From: Riptortus pedestris
Lineage: Eukaryota > Arthropoda > Insecta > Hemiptera > Alydidae
Reading direction: 5' to 3'
Assembly: GCA_019009955.1 (NCBI GenBank)
Contig: CM032233.1
Span: 11,565,001 to 11,629,000 of the forward strand
Length of the DNA stretch: 64,000 bases
In this document: one piece after another, positions 13,532 through 23,940 of the stretch
Position numbering within the stretch: the first letter of the stretch is position 1
Layout: each line of letters starts with the position of its first letter
The notes under the pieces: generated by a model
What the model was told of the DNA's origin: nothing
Database searches by the model: none
What the model saw: the letters and a program-made list of their open reading frames with translations, nothing else
Made by a program: the position numbers and the translations under genes

Positions 13532-13652
13532 TTGGACGGACCTCATTTCCTACATCTCCTGGGTAGGATCGATGGACATTTGAAGAAATTTTTCGAAAAT
13601 CGTGTCATGAGTACGACTTCATATTTGATTTCCCTCGAGGGAAATCTGCTAA
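12700..13652 (+). mobile_element. Family H copy, long variant
   Basis: 5' end CCCGTAACGTAGGGGATACA (diverged). It includes the variant segment with GTCTGCCAACTGCTCAGAGC, (TA)n at about 13476-13526 and the 3' end TTTCCCTCGAGGGAAATCTG, CTAA. Confidence 0.8.
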
Positions 13653-14030
13653 TATAGATACTTGTGGCAGAGCAATTGCCGTACCCTGACTCGAACACGG
13701 CAAACCGGCATTGCTATTGAGTATATGATTGTGTAGGATGGTTAGGGGTGGTTACCTACCTGCCCATGGGCCGAACCTGTCAGCCAGCTGTATGTGGGGT
13801 AGGAGCCTAGGGAGTAGATGGGCCCTCACCCCTAGGAGCAGCTCGAACAGGAGGTTAGCTATAATTATGCCAACTACTAGGGCTCCTAGCAGAGCGAACA
13901 CATCTACCGGCACCAGCATCGCTACTACTGTCTCACTGGCTGGCCGAGACTAACCTCCCCTCCCGTCCTCCCTCTCACCCTCCCTTCCAGCCTCTCAGCC
14001 ACCCCTAGCCCATTACTTCATCAAGGTATT
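13653..14030. other. GC-rich island between two family H ends
   Basis: About 370 bp that is markedly GC-rich in a ~30% GC setting, with sharp edges: the 3' end of one family H copy on the left and the inverted 3' end of another on the right. It does not match any other repeat in the window. A near box-B motif (GTTCGAGTC, minus strand, ~13700) is present. Its origin is not recognised. Confidence 0.7.
13752..13919 (-). CDS. Possible 55-residue hydrophobic ORF in the GC-rich island
   Basis: Minus-strand ATG at 13919, stop TAA at 13752-13754. It starts MLVPVDVFALLGALVVGIII, followed by an amphipathic Leu/Arg/Pro-rich segment. Residues ~6-28 would form one membrane-spanning helix. It could be the C-terminal end of a membrane protein from an older element, or chance in GC-rich DNA. 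No homologue is recognised and upstream frames are closed. Confidence 0.2.
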   Translation of the reverse strand: MLVPVDVFALLGALVVGIIIANLLFELLLGVRAHLLPRLLPHIQLADRFGPWAGR

Positions 14031-14133
14031 GGCAGAATTCCCTCGTGCTCTTGACGCGATTTTCGAAAAATTTCATCAAATGTCCATCGATCCTTCCCAG
14101 GAGATGAGAAAATGAGGTCCGTTCAAAATGTTA
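14031..14133 (-). repeat. Family H 3' end fragment
   Basis: GGCAGAATTCCCTCG, TTGACGCGATTTTCGAAAAA and GATGAGAAAATGAGGTCCGT: the inverted terminal ~100 bp of family H, running into a family A copy. Confidence 0.8.
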
Positions 14134-14144
14134 TATCTATATAT

Positions 14145-15255
14145 ATATAAAATTGTAACCTCTGTCTGTACATTGATTTTTTTCCCGAAATTTCACGATA
14201 ACTTTTCGTTTCACATGTCATAGACACCATAACTTCATTTTGTTTCTTTGGTGTCTGTTTGTTTGTTTGTTTGTTTATTTGTTTGTTTGTTTGTTACCTT
14301 TTCACGCATAAACGGCTGAACCGAATTTTATGAAACTTGGTATGTATATTACTACTAACCCAACTTAGACTTTAGGCTATATTAAAATTCTCTGAGATGA
14401 ACAGGAGTGGGGGTTATAAGGGAAGCCAGAAATTAAAAATAGCGATATTTCGTTTCCTATTAGTTTTTCGGGAAATATAATAACAAAAGTTGTTTATTTT
14501 GTTATTTAGAGTAACTTTTGTTATATACACTTTTTTCGTATACCGAATTATAAACGAGATATACGCTAAAACCTATAGCGGAAGTGAACAATTTTATTTG
14601 GGACAAAAGATTCAACCGAAATAAATAAAACTCGGCATATGTAATAGCACTAACGCTTTCATTATAACAAGCCATACCAACATTTCTAGGGACGGGCAAG
14701 AGTGGGGGTTATGAGGGATGCCAGAAATTAAAAATAGCGATATTTCAATTCGTATTGGTTTCTTGGCAAATATGAATATAACAAAAGTTGTTTATTTTGT
14801 TATTTAGAGTAACTTTTCTTTTATAAAAAAGTATAAACGAGATATACGCTAAAAACTAAAGCGGGGGCAACTATTTTATTGGGCACTAGCGGTAGAACCG
14901 AACTTAACAACACTCGGTATGTAAATTAGCATTAATTCTTCCATGATTATAAGCTATACTAAAAATTTTAGGTTCTAAGGGGAATGGGGGTTATGCGGGA
15001 GGCCTGAAATAAAAATTCGCGATATTTCATCGTCTATTTGGTTTTTGGCAATTGTGCACATAACATAAGTTGTTTACTTTTTTAATTAGTGTAAATTTTG
15101 TTTTATAATTATTTTTTTTGTAAAATAAGGTATGAAGCAAGTAATTTGCTTAGAAATATTGATATGCTCAACAATACATTCCAATATGAACTACCCAGGT
15201 ATCTCACCTGGATAAGTTAATTCAAATCCATGTTAGAATTTTATCCTTAATAATT
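14145..15255 (+). mobile_element. Family A copy
   Basis: Starts ATAAAATTGTAACCTCTGTC, then GATTTTTTTCCCGAAATTTC, a (GTTT)n tract, TTACCTTTTCACGCATAAAC and GGCTGAACCGAATTTTATGA. Then three diverged ~290-bp monomers follow, each with an AGGAGTGGGGGTTAT-type block near 14404, 14700 and 14985. The 3' terminus is missing. Confidence 0.8.
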
Positions 15256-15461
15256 CAAAACTATGATATTTTTTAACGCCAGTAACAGTTTGCACCAAAT
15301 AAGGTATACTGCCCCCACCCTTCTTTAAGTGTATTTAATACATTATTTAATTAAAACGTGAAAAATATTTGAAACAGTTTTAGAATTGTGAAGATAATGT
15401 AATATGATTTTTTTAATATATTTGAATGTATTAGAGGATAGCTATCCAAAATGCATTGCAG

Positions 15462-16854
15462 GTTGGCAGCACTGAGGCTATGTAAGTGTCGAGCTACTTC
15501 CTTTGTCCTATCAGTTCTGCCGCTTCCCTTCCGACCTCATATTGGTCTATGTTTACATGTTAATTGATGCTTATAGCAATGTATTATTATTCTCAGGAAT
15601 GTGAATTTCTTTAATTATCATAAATAAATAATTTACTAGAATAAACGCTAGGGAGGTGCACTCAGGTATTTCTGGTATTTATTAACTCTGCTCCGTTAAT
15701 GTATTATGATATACTTTACTGAAAACCAATATGAATACACAGTTTACAATCGAGACTTATGAAAGAGTGTTTTAATAGAGGCTATGACGTACCTAAAACA
15801 GCTGTCACCGTTGGACATTGTACCGCATGAAGGGAAAGAAACTTATTCATACATGGTTTGGAAGATAGAATACATTCTAGGATTATGAATTATATGGTCC
15901 ATCACTTTATAAAAAAAAACTACATACACAGAGGACGGGAAATATAAAAATATTGAGGACAATGAAGTCTTAAATAACAAATAATTTTATTATTAACAAA
16001 TCCACAGTAACGACGTGTATAAATTCTAAACACTGGGACAGGGAAATAAAAAAAATATTGTGGAAAGTAAAGCCTTGCCAAAAATATACCATCTTCATTC
16101 AGCCTCAAATGAATTCCCGGGCGAAGCCGGGTACCTTTGCTAGTATTTATATATATACTAGCTAAGGTACCCCGCTTCTCCCGGGAATTCATTTGAGAAT
16201 GAATGAAGATGATATTTTTTTGGCAAGGCTTTACATTCCATAACGCTTTGACATTCCTCGTCCCAGTGTTTAGGATTTATTCCCGTCGTTGCTGTGGATT
16301 TGTTAATAATAAAATTATTTGTTCTGTAAGGTTTCACTGTCTTCAATATTTTTATATTTCCCGTCTCCTATGCATGTAGTTTTTTTTTTATAAAGTAATG
16401 GACCATATAACTCATAATCATAGAAAGTATTCTGTCATCCAAACCATGTATGAATAAAATTTCTTTTCTCTTGATGCGGTACAAAGCCCAATGGTGACAG
16501 CTGTTTTAGGTACGTCATAACCGCCATTAAAAATACTCTTTTGTAAGTCTCGATTGTAAACTGTATATTCATATTGATATATAGCGTTTTTGTAAATACA
16601 TCATATATTAACGTAGCAGATTTAATAAATAAAAGAAATAACCGGGTGCACCTCCCCAGCGTTCATCCTTTTAAATTATTTATTTATCATTAAACAAATT
16701 CACATTCCTGAGAATAACACTACATTGCTAAAAGTGTAAGCATCAATTATCATGTAAACATAGACTAATATGGGGTCGGCAGAGAAGCGGAAGAACAGAT
16801 AGGACAAAGGAAGTAACCCCCACCCCACACCTCCCTATGCCCAGTGGTGCCAAC
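15462..16854. mobile_element. 1.4 kb palindrome (foldback) with family A ends at its centre
   Basis: The left arm 15462-16140 and right arm 16161-16854 are inverted copies with scattered differences. Both run from GGTTGGCAGCACTG/inverse through ACTTCCTTTGTCCTATC, GTCTATGTTTACATG, CTCAGGAATGTGAATTT and CCTAAAACAGCTGTCACC to GGAAATATAAAAATATTGA, then a family A 3' end. The centre (16141-16160) is a short AT palindrome. Neither arm encodes a protein. Confidence 0.85.
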
Positions 16855-16951
16855 TCATTTAGGATCTGAATCCTGTAATACATTAAATTATATTAACAAA
16901 CCTGATTACATTATCTTCATAATACTAAAAAAGTTTGTTCAAATAATTTTA

Positions 16952-16960
<9 letters not shown>

Positions 16961-17017
<57 letters not shown>

Positions 17018-17289
17018 GTCTTGGAGTTTTGGTCAATGTTGTTGAAATAAATTCTTAATTTATGCCAATATTTCGAGAATATTTATTTTCTCTTCTTTAG
17101 GGCTATACTAGAAATACTTAAAAACTATTGTACATTATTTATTGCACTTGTGGTTACATTTGGAATGAAATATTGGCATAAACTAAAAAAAAATATGTTC
17201 ACCTACATTTACCAAAACTCCAAGAAACAACAACACCATGTATAAATATAATCTGGTCGAAAACATCTACACAATTACATATATACATG

Positions 17290-17342
<53 letters not shown>
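16961..17342. repeat. (TA)n and (AC)n(TA)n tracts flanking a short inverted segment
   Basis: (TA)n at 16961-17007, and (CA)n followed by (TA)n at about 17293-17342. Between them, GTTGTTGTTGTGTCTTGGAG near 17007 and CAAGAAACAACAACACCATG near 17220, and the ATTTATGCCAATATTTCG and GAAATATTGGCATAAAC segments, are inverted. This gives another small foldback. Confidence 0.8.
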
Positions 17343-17351
<9 letters not shown>

Positions 17352-17756
17352 TACATACAGTTGGGGAAAAAGTATTTGCACATCCCGTTTTTTCTTGAAA
17401 TAATAAATTAAAAATAATTCATTTCAGTTTACCCAATAATAAGTACAGCTAAAACTTGTTAAATATCAGTAAACATTCAATTGAAAGCCTTGATCATAAT
17501 AAAAAAATAACATAAACGCCAGGAAAAAGGTATTTTCACACTTTGTTTGTTTGTGCATAAGTACAAAGATCTGTTTGTTTACGTGTTGTTTTTTACTTCC
17601 TAGAGAATAATTCTTTTCTTATCTTTTCAGAATTCGAAAATATTTCAATAGTGTAAGATCTATATAATTTTAACTGCTTAATAATGCCAAAAGCAACTGA
17701 ACTGAGTGCTGCCTCTCGCGAAAAAGTGTTTTTATTGCGCAACCAACAAAAAAAAG

Positions 17757-18416
17757 TTCTTCACGCAGGGGCTGCGTAAACTAAGCAGATTTCCCACGTG
17801 AAGTTTTGCAATAGAGAAATCTGCCTACTAATAACGGCAGTAGTAACGAATCTCTAAACCAATTCACGAGGGACGAACACGCTTCACGTGAAACGGCCGA
17901 AATAGTTTTCGGCGAAAGGTCCCGAATAGGGCCGACTTCTGCCGACCACTCACACAATAATAATGCAAATATCTCGGTTAATATTCAAGATACAGAATAA
18001 ATGTATAGAACAATATTTATAGAAAATGTAATTTGCAATAAGATTGATTTCATAAAAGTTTTCGATCCGACAGTTATAGCAGAAGAAGCTACGCTCCCAC
18101 GGGACCAGACACTACCTCAGCAGTTTAACAGTCAACTAGTATAAATACCTGATCCTTTCCTTCCCATTCCTCATTATTGTATCTACCGTCTCCATGTTAG
18201 TCTGATCTTTGATTCTGTAATCATTTCTGGTTCATACCAATAAAGTTTTTTTTGAAGTAAGTAATTGCGAAGTATTTAATTGACGCATAATAACGGAACC
18301 CACTGGTCCGATTTCAGCCATTAACGAACTTGATCTTTCTTTTTACATAAAACGATTAAATTCCGAGTTTGGTAACGATCAAACAAAAATTGCGACCGCT
18401 AGAGTAACAGACAAAC
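17757..18416 (+). mobile_element. Family H copy, 3' truncated, ending in (AC)n
   Basis: The 5' end CTTCACGCAGGGGCTGCG and the body are intact up to CGACCGCTAGAGTAACAGAC. There the usual (TA)n is replaced by (AC)n and the LINE fragment begins. Together with the copy at 18611-19237 it forms a composite block inserted in the Tc1 transposase gene. Confidence 0.75.
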
Positions 18417-18444
18417 GCACGCACACACACACACACACACATAA

Positions 18445-18604
18445 CAATATTCATAGACTAAAAAAGCACATTACTATTTATTGGTTACCCGGCCATGTGG
18501 GCATATCTCAAAGTAATATAGTAGACATGCAGCCAAACAATCAACTCAACTTGAACAAATAGAGTTTTTGGACATACCTCACCAAGACGCTTTTTCTCAA
18601 ATAA
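18445..18604 (+). pseudogene. Non-LTR retrotransposon RNase H fragment
   Basis: Translates as HITIYWLPGHVGISQ and, after degradation, TQLEQIEFLDIPHQDAFSQI. The motif W-PGHVGI is the conserved RNase H segment of I/R1-type non-LTR elements. Nearly the same sequence lies at 3098-3290 on the minus strand, with the same junction to a family H 5' end. Confidence 0.75.
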
Positions 18605-18610
18605 GAAAAG

Positions 18611-19041
18611 TCCGTCACGCAGGGGCTGCGTAAACTAAGCAGATTTCTCACGTGAAGTTTTAGAATAGAGAAATTTCACGAGAGCCGAACTGTTAAGGAA
18701 TGGCTAACCTAGCTTTTGGCGGGAAACTCACTTCGTCCGTTATGCACCCACGTTTAAGAAAAATGCAAATATCTCGGTTAATATTCAAGATAGAGAATAA
18801 ATATATATAACAATATTTATAGTAAATTTAATTTGACATAAGATTGATTTTATACAATTTTTCGATCCGACGTATAGTAACGGAGATATTTCGAATTTTC
18901 GAAAATCCCCCCTCTAAACCCCCCTTCCTACTGGTCCGATTTCAGCCATTAACGAACTTGATCTGTCTTTTTACATAAATCGTTTAAATATCGAGTTTGG
19001 TTACGATCAAACAAACATTGCGACCGCTAGAGCGTTAACAG

Positions 19042-19117
<76 letters not shown>

Positions 19118-19237
19118 GAACTGACCTCATTTTCCTCATCTTCTGGGTAGGATCGATGGATATTTGAAGAAATTTTTCGAAACTCGCGTCATGAGTACGA
19201 CCTCAATAGCTTATTTCCCTCAAGGGAAATCTGCTAA
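18611..19237 (+). mobile_element. Family H reference copy (Helitron/HINE-like, non-autonomous)
   Basis: Best complete copy. The 5' end is TCCGTCACGCAGGGGCTGCG. Then comes the sub-terminal TAAGCAGATTTC, which pairs with GAGAAATTTC/GAAATCTGC downstream. A conserved body follows (ATCTCGGTTAATATTCAAGA, CAGCCATTAACGAACTTGAT), then CGCTAGAGCGTTAACAGACA, (TA)n at 19047-19112, TTTTGAACTGACCTCATTTT, and the 3' end palindrome TTTCCCTCAAGGGAAAT followed by CTGCTAA. GGGAAATCTGCTAA at the 3' end is the inverse of the 5' sub-terminal TAAGCAGATTTCCC. TC...CTAA ends, a 3' palindrome, sub-terminal inverted repeats and a microsatellite core recall DINE-1/HINE elements. No Rep/helicase is present. A MITE of another class is the alternative. 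Confidence 0.75.
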
Positions 19238-20057
19238 TTGTATGGTGAAATATCAGATTTCTTGGGTCTTCATTTATCTAAAGTAAGATATGTAATTAAG
19301 AGATATGAAGAATGAAATTCAACTGCAAATACCGAGGCATAGGTCGGCCCAGGATGCTTATTGAAATAATGGAGAGAAAAGTAAGACGTTGAAGAGTTAC
19401 GGAAACAGGGGTGCGGCAATGCAATGGTTTGGGGATGCGTGGAGATGGAAATCTTGAACCTTTCGAAGGTATTATAAATGCAGAAGGTTATATGAGATTT
19501 TTTGCAGGGTAACCTCTCAGCAAGTGCAGCTAAATTGGGAATCCAGCATCAGTTAATATTCCAGAAGGACAATGGTCTGACCAATGCAGCCGATAAAACT
19601 ATAGAATGGTTAATATTTAATGTTCGTCAACAACTGCACACCCCTCCACAGTCACCAGACTTGAATATAATTGAAAATTTATGGCACGCGTTAGACCAAA
19701 ATGTTCCAAACCACCACATAACTGGAAGGCACCACCTCAAGAATCCTTTAGTACGAGAATGAGAACAAATCAATCCAGATTTAATTAAAGGCCTTGTATA
19801 ATCAATGCCTAGACGTTTACAAGCAGCAATTAACGCTAACTGACAACATACCAAATATTAATTTTAAAAAATGAAGATAAAGTGAGATGTGCAAATACTT
19901 TTTTCTAGGAATGTTTGTAATATTTATGTTTTATTTTACTAAGCAAGAAGTTTTTCGTATGAATTATATTCTATCAATTCTGTTTTAAATATAATTCTTA
20001 TTTATTACGTTATAACATTTTTTTATTACCTAAATTCATAATTTAATAAAAAAACTG

Positions 20058-20569
20058 GGCTGCGTAAACTAAGCAGATTTCCCACGTGAAGTTTTACAAT
20101 AGAGAAATCTGCCTAATAACAGCTGCAGTAGTAAGAAACCTCTAAACCTATTCACGAGGGACGAATAGTTACGAAAATGGCCGCCAGAGCTCACGGCGGA
20201 AAGTCCGAACATAGCCACTGCTGCCGAGCACATGCAGAATACAAATGCAAATATCTCAGTTAATATTCAAGATACAGAATAAATGTATAGAACAATATTT
20301 ATAGTAAATTTAATTTGCAATAAGATTGATTTTGTAATATTTTTCGATCCGACGTATAGTAACGGAGATATTTCGAATTTTCGAAAATCCTCCCCTCTAA
20401 ACCCCCCCTCCCACTGGTCCGAATTCAGCCGTTAACGAACTTGATCTTTATTTTTACATAAAACGACTAAATATCGAGTTTGGTAACGATCAAACAAAAA
20501 TTGCGACTGCTAGAGCGGTAACAGACAAATATATAGATAGATAGATAGATACGAGTACTATAACTATAA

Positions 20570-20624
<55 letters not shown>

Positions 20625-20748
20625 TTTTGAACGGACCTCATTTTCGTCATCTACTAGGTAGGATCGATGGACATTTGAAGAAAAAATTCGAAAATTCCGT
20701 CATGAGTACAACCTCAATAGCTGATTTCCCTTAAGGGAAATCTGCTAA
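20058..20748 (+). mobile_element. Family H copy inside the Tc1 right end
   Basis: 5' truncated by about 14 bases (begins GGGCTGCGTAAACTAAGCAG). It has the GGCCGCCAGAGCTC variant segment, a GATA tract and (TA)n at 20574-20621, and ends in TTTCCCTTAAGGGAAATCTG and CTAA. Confidence 0.85.
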
Positions 20749-20999
20749 AAAAAACCTGGCGTGCAAATACTTCCCCCCCCCCACTGTATATAGACATATA
20801 TTATACTTGCTACCTAGTACATTAACGTATATCTATCTAAGGATCCAGAGGTCTCCTAGAATCTGAAAGCAAGTCCACTGCTCAGCTGACCACTTACTTA
20901 TTATCTTATCATGAGCCGGTTCAGCGATTGGCTGGCCTTCTATTATCATACACTTGCTCATTAGGCGAGACAATGGAGAGGTCCACTGATTGAAGTATG

Positions 21000-21778
21000 T
21001 CACGCAGGGGCTGCGTCAGATGAATCACATCAGATTTCCCACGTGAAGATTTACAACAGATAAATCTACATACTGGTAACACATAACACCGTGAATATTG
21101 AGTGAACAAATGCAAACGGTAATGAAACATCTTTCAGTCAATTTTAATAACCTCCTAACGGAAAGCTTCTGATTTGTAAACAAACAGGTTGGCCAACCTC
21201 TCAGGGCTGAACATACCCGTATATAAAGAAATATTCTTCACCGGAAAGAAAAACAATTACAGAAATATATCAGAATTATAACATATTAATTTTATTGAAA
21301 ACTATTTACTATATCTATTACTGTATTTTTTAACAAATCAGTATAATTTTTATCTCCATCAATTAACTTTTGATAGTCCAAGAACTTAAGACGGGGAGGG
21401 GGGTTACCAGAACATATTTGCATGTATCTCGTGTAATAATCTCTTTAAAACAATATTTGGTATTTAAGCTTCGACTAATGTGGTTTATTATATAACAGAG
21501 TATTGTTTATGTAACATGACTAGAAGTGAGGGTTTGCTGATGGCTGAAAACTGAAAAATACAAATATTTCGGTACTATTCCAAGTAGAGAATAAATGTAT
21601 GTATAATATTTATAGTGCATTTAATTTGCAGTTGGATTGGTTCTATATAATTTTTCGATCCGACGGATAATAACGGAAATATTTCGAATTTTCGAGAATC
21701 CCCCCTCTCCCACTTGTCCGATTTCAGCCATTAACGAACTTGACCTTTATTCTTACATAAAACGTATAAATGTCGAGC

Positions 21779-21838
<60 letters not shown>
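21000..21838 (+). mobile_element. Family H copy, 3' end lost at (TA)n
   Basis: Begins TCACGCAGGGGCTGCGTCAG and continues through CAGCCATTAACGAACTTGAC to (TA)n (21781-21838). There it passes directly into an inverted family A end. The 3' palindrome is missing. Confidence 0.8.
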
Positions 21839-21839
<1 letters not shown>

Positions 21840-21910
21840 CGGAGGTACCCGGCATCGCTAGGGGAAATCATTTGAGGCTGAATGATGATGGTATTTTTTT
21901 TTTTGGGCTT
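21839..21910 (-). repeat. Family A 3' end fragment
   Basis: GGTACCCGGCATCGCTAGGG and AATCATTTGAGGCTGAATGA are the inverted family A terminus, joined to the (TA)n tract of a family H copy. Confidence 0.7.
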
Positions 21911-22867
21911 CAATGTTTACAACAACACTTTCCGTCTGCGCGCATAGTTTTCCCGTGAGGGTGAGGCAGGGGACTTATAGAGTAGAAATTTTGTCTTTCA
22001 AGAATAAATGAAAATAAGTCCCTCTCCACTGTTTTGACACACCGTAAATAATTTGAATCATAATCATGGATAGCATTTATTACAATTAAATATCATCTAT
22101 AATGTACATATTTCCTGTAAAAAAAACAATCCTGGCTTTCTTATATACATAATGTTATATACTTAGGGGTAAATATGAGTAGAAAACATTTCACAGGAAA
22201 TAAGTTAACACGATTCACTGTGTTAGCCTCCCTACAACTTCCTCTCCTGCTTGATTATTATCAACGTTGCTTTAATAAAATTACTTCTTCAAAACATCAA
22301 CAATTTTCACTTTTCTAGTAATTTATATTCCTATGTAATAAATTAAATTTATTTTTTATCCTGGTATAAATATAAATAAATAACAGTGGTGCCCTAAAAA
22401 TAATTTAATTTATATTGTAAAAGCGAGGTGAGGGCATTATAGCATAGCAACCCCTCAACCCCCCCCCCCAACATCAAATCATATAGAGTTTAAACGCATA
22501 TTATCTTTTGTAATAATGACATTAACAATTAACGTTTAACGTCATTTCAATATCGCAAACATATCGGAGGAAATAAGATAATATATACCACAATTTAAGA
22601 GTTTGATTCCGCACAACTTTCGCTATCACACGTTGTGCAAGTTCAGCATGACTTAGTTTAAATAATACATTATACAAATTAAATCGAAATGATCTAATAG
22701 TTTAAATTTCTATCGGAATTAGAATAAAAATGCAAATGAAGTGGGGAGGGAGCGGAGATAAATGACCTCCTTAATCCGAATCATATATAGAACAATCATA
22801 CACGTTTAAAAACATAACATCGTTTGTCATAATATGCATTTATTGAAAACACTTAATGAGAACTAAT
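21911..22867. other. Unassigned stretch
   Basis: AT-rich sequence with C-runs near 22460. No gene or recognisable repeat is seen in it. Confidence 0.5.
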
Positions 22868-23410
22868 AAAATTGTTGGCTCTCGCTTTAGGTTTTAGTGT
22901 ATGTCTTGTTTATCCTTTGTTATACGACAAAAGTGAATATAACAAAAGCTACTCTAAATAAAAAAATAAATAACTTTTTTCATGTACATATTTGCCGAAA
23001 AACCAATTGGAAACGAAATATAGCTATTTTTAATTTCAGGCCTCCCTTACAACCCCCACTCCTGCTCGTCCCTAGAAATGTTGGTACAGCTTATTATCAT
23101 GGAGGAGTTAGTCCTAATACACATACCGAGTTTTGTTAAGTTCGGTTTAGTCTTTTGTGCCCAATAAAATTGTTGACTCCCGCTATAGTTTTTAGCGTAT
23201 AACTTTATACTTAGGTATACGACGGTGCATATAACAAAAGTTACTCTAAATAACCAAATAAACTTTTGTTACGAACGTATTTGCCGAAAAAGCAATACGA
23301 AAATATCCCTATTTTTAATTTCAGGCCTACCTTATAATATTCGATAATATAATATTATAATAATACTCCTGTTCGTCTCAGAGAATATTAATATAGCCTA
23401 AAGTCAATTT
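22868..23410 (-). repeat. Family A fragment
   Basis: Two ~290-bp monomers in inverted orientation, each ending in an AACCCCCACTCCTG or GTTCGTCTCAGAGAATATTA type block, with AACAAAAGTTACTCTAAATA internally. Both element ends are missing. Confidence 0.75.
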
Positions 23411-23639
23411 TATAATTTTACCGTTGAAATTTTCATTTCCCTTCCACGACCAAAATGACAGATTAGAAAAAAAATATAGAATAAGTCTACCAGTATTTAC
23501 AGTTCCTGCTCTTCAAGGGCATGAAAAATAATGTCCAAATTAGAGGAGTCAAGTATAACGGAAAAACATCTCAAATGGAGCTTTGTATTGCTCCACCACT
23601 AAATGTCGAGGAATTGGCCGACGAATATTTTGGTTTCTA

Positions 23640-23880
23640 GGAGCATTAGAAAAAACAAAATCTCTACTATTTAGAAATATTTACACATTAAAGATAATGC
23701 CAAGTTGAAAGCAGAAGACAGATTGCTCAAGGTATCTCCATTAATACAGAAATTGAAAAAGTTAGCACATCCAAGGGAAACGCATCAGATTTGTGTGCAA
23801 ACCACGGGGCTGGAACTATAATGGACTTTGATATTTACCAAGGAGCTAAAGGAAGTAAATAGCGTGTACAAGGAAGAATT
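23640..23880 (+). pseudogene. piggyBac-family transposase fragment
   Basis: One frame gives KYLHIKDNAKLKAEDRLLKV followed by SPLIQKLKKLAHPRE, matching the piggyBac segment 'lrylHl-DN...DrLfKvrpli-kl'. A second frame gives CANHGAGTIMDFDIYQGAKG, matching 'G-vyDFeiYqGk'. At least one frameshift and an internal stop are present, and only a small central part remains. It fits with the TTAA-flanked MITEs in intron 2. Confidence 0.65.
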
Positions 23881-23940
23881 TGGACTTTTGGACGAATTTT
23901 CGTCAAAATATTCCTAAACTCACTACACCCTCACAGCATC

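Larger units (their letters stand above)
17684..19860 (+). pseudogene. Tc1-family transposase pseudogene (DD34E remnant)
   Basis: Starts MPKATELSAASREKVFLLRN, typical of the Tc1 N-terminal helix-turn-helix. It is interrupted at ~17752 by the nested insertion and resumes at 19238 with YGEISDFLGL and LSKVRYVIKRYEE. The C-terminal half reads MVWGC, SAAKLGIQHQLIFQKDN and SPDLNIIENLWHALDQN. Between the Asp of QKDN and the Glu of IIENLW there are exactly 34 residues (DD34E). The region that should hold the first catalytic Asp is missing, and stops and frameshifts occur. It is a dead copy. Confidence 0.85.
17358..20786 (+). mobile_element. Tc1-like transposon with IR/DR ends, broken by nested insertions
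   Basis: Flanked by TA (17356-17357, 20787-20788). The outer ends read CAGTTGGGGAAAAAGTATTT and, reverse complemented, CAGTGGGGGGGGGAAGTATT. Inner direct-repeat motifs are GGAAAAAGGTATTTTCACAC at about 17521 and, inverted, AAAAAAGTATTTGCACATCT at about 19873-19905. Each end therefore carries two repeats, the IR/DR arrangement known in some Tc1 elements. The transposase is split by a 1.48 kb family H composite, and a further family H copy (20058-20748) lies in the right end. Confidence 0.85.
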
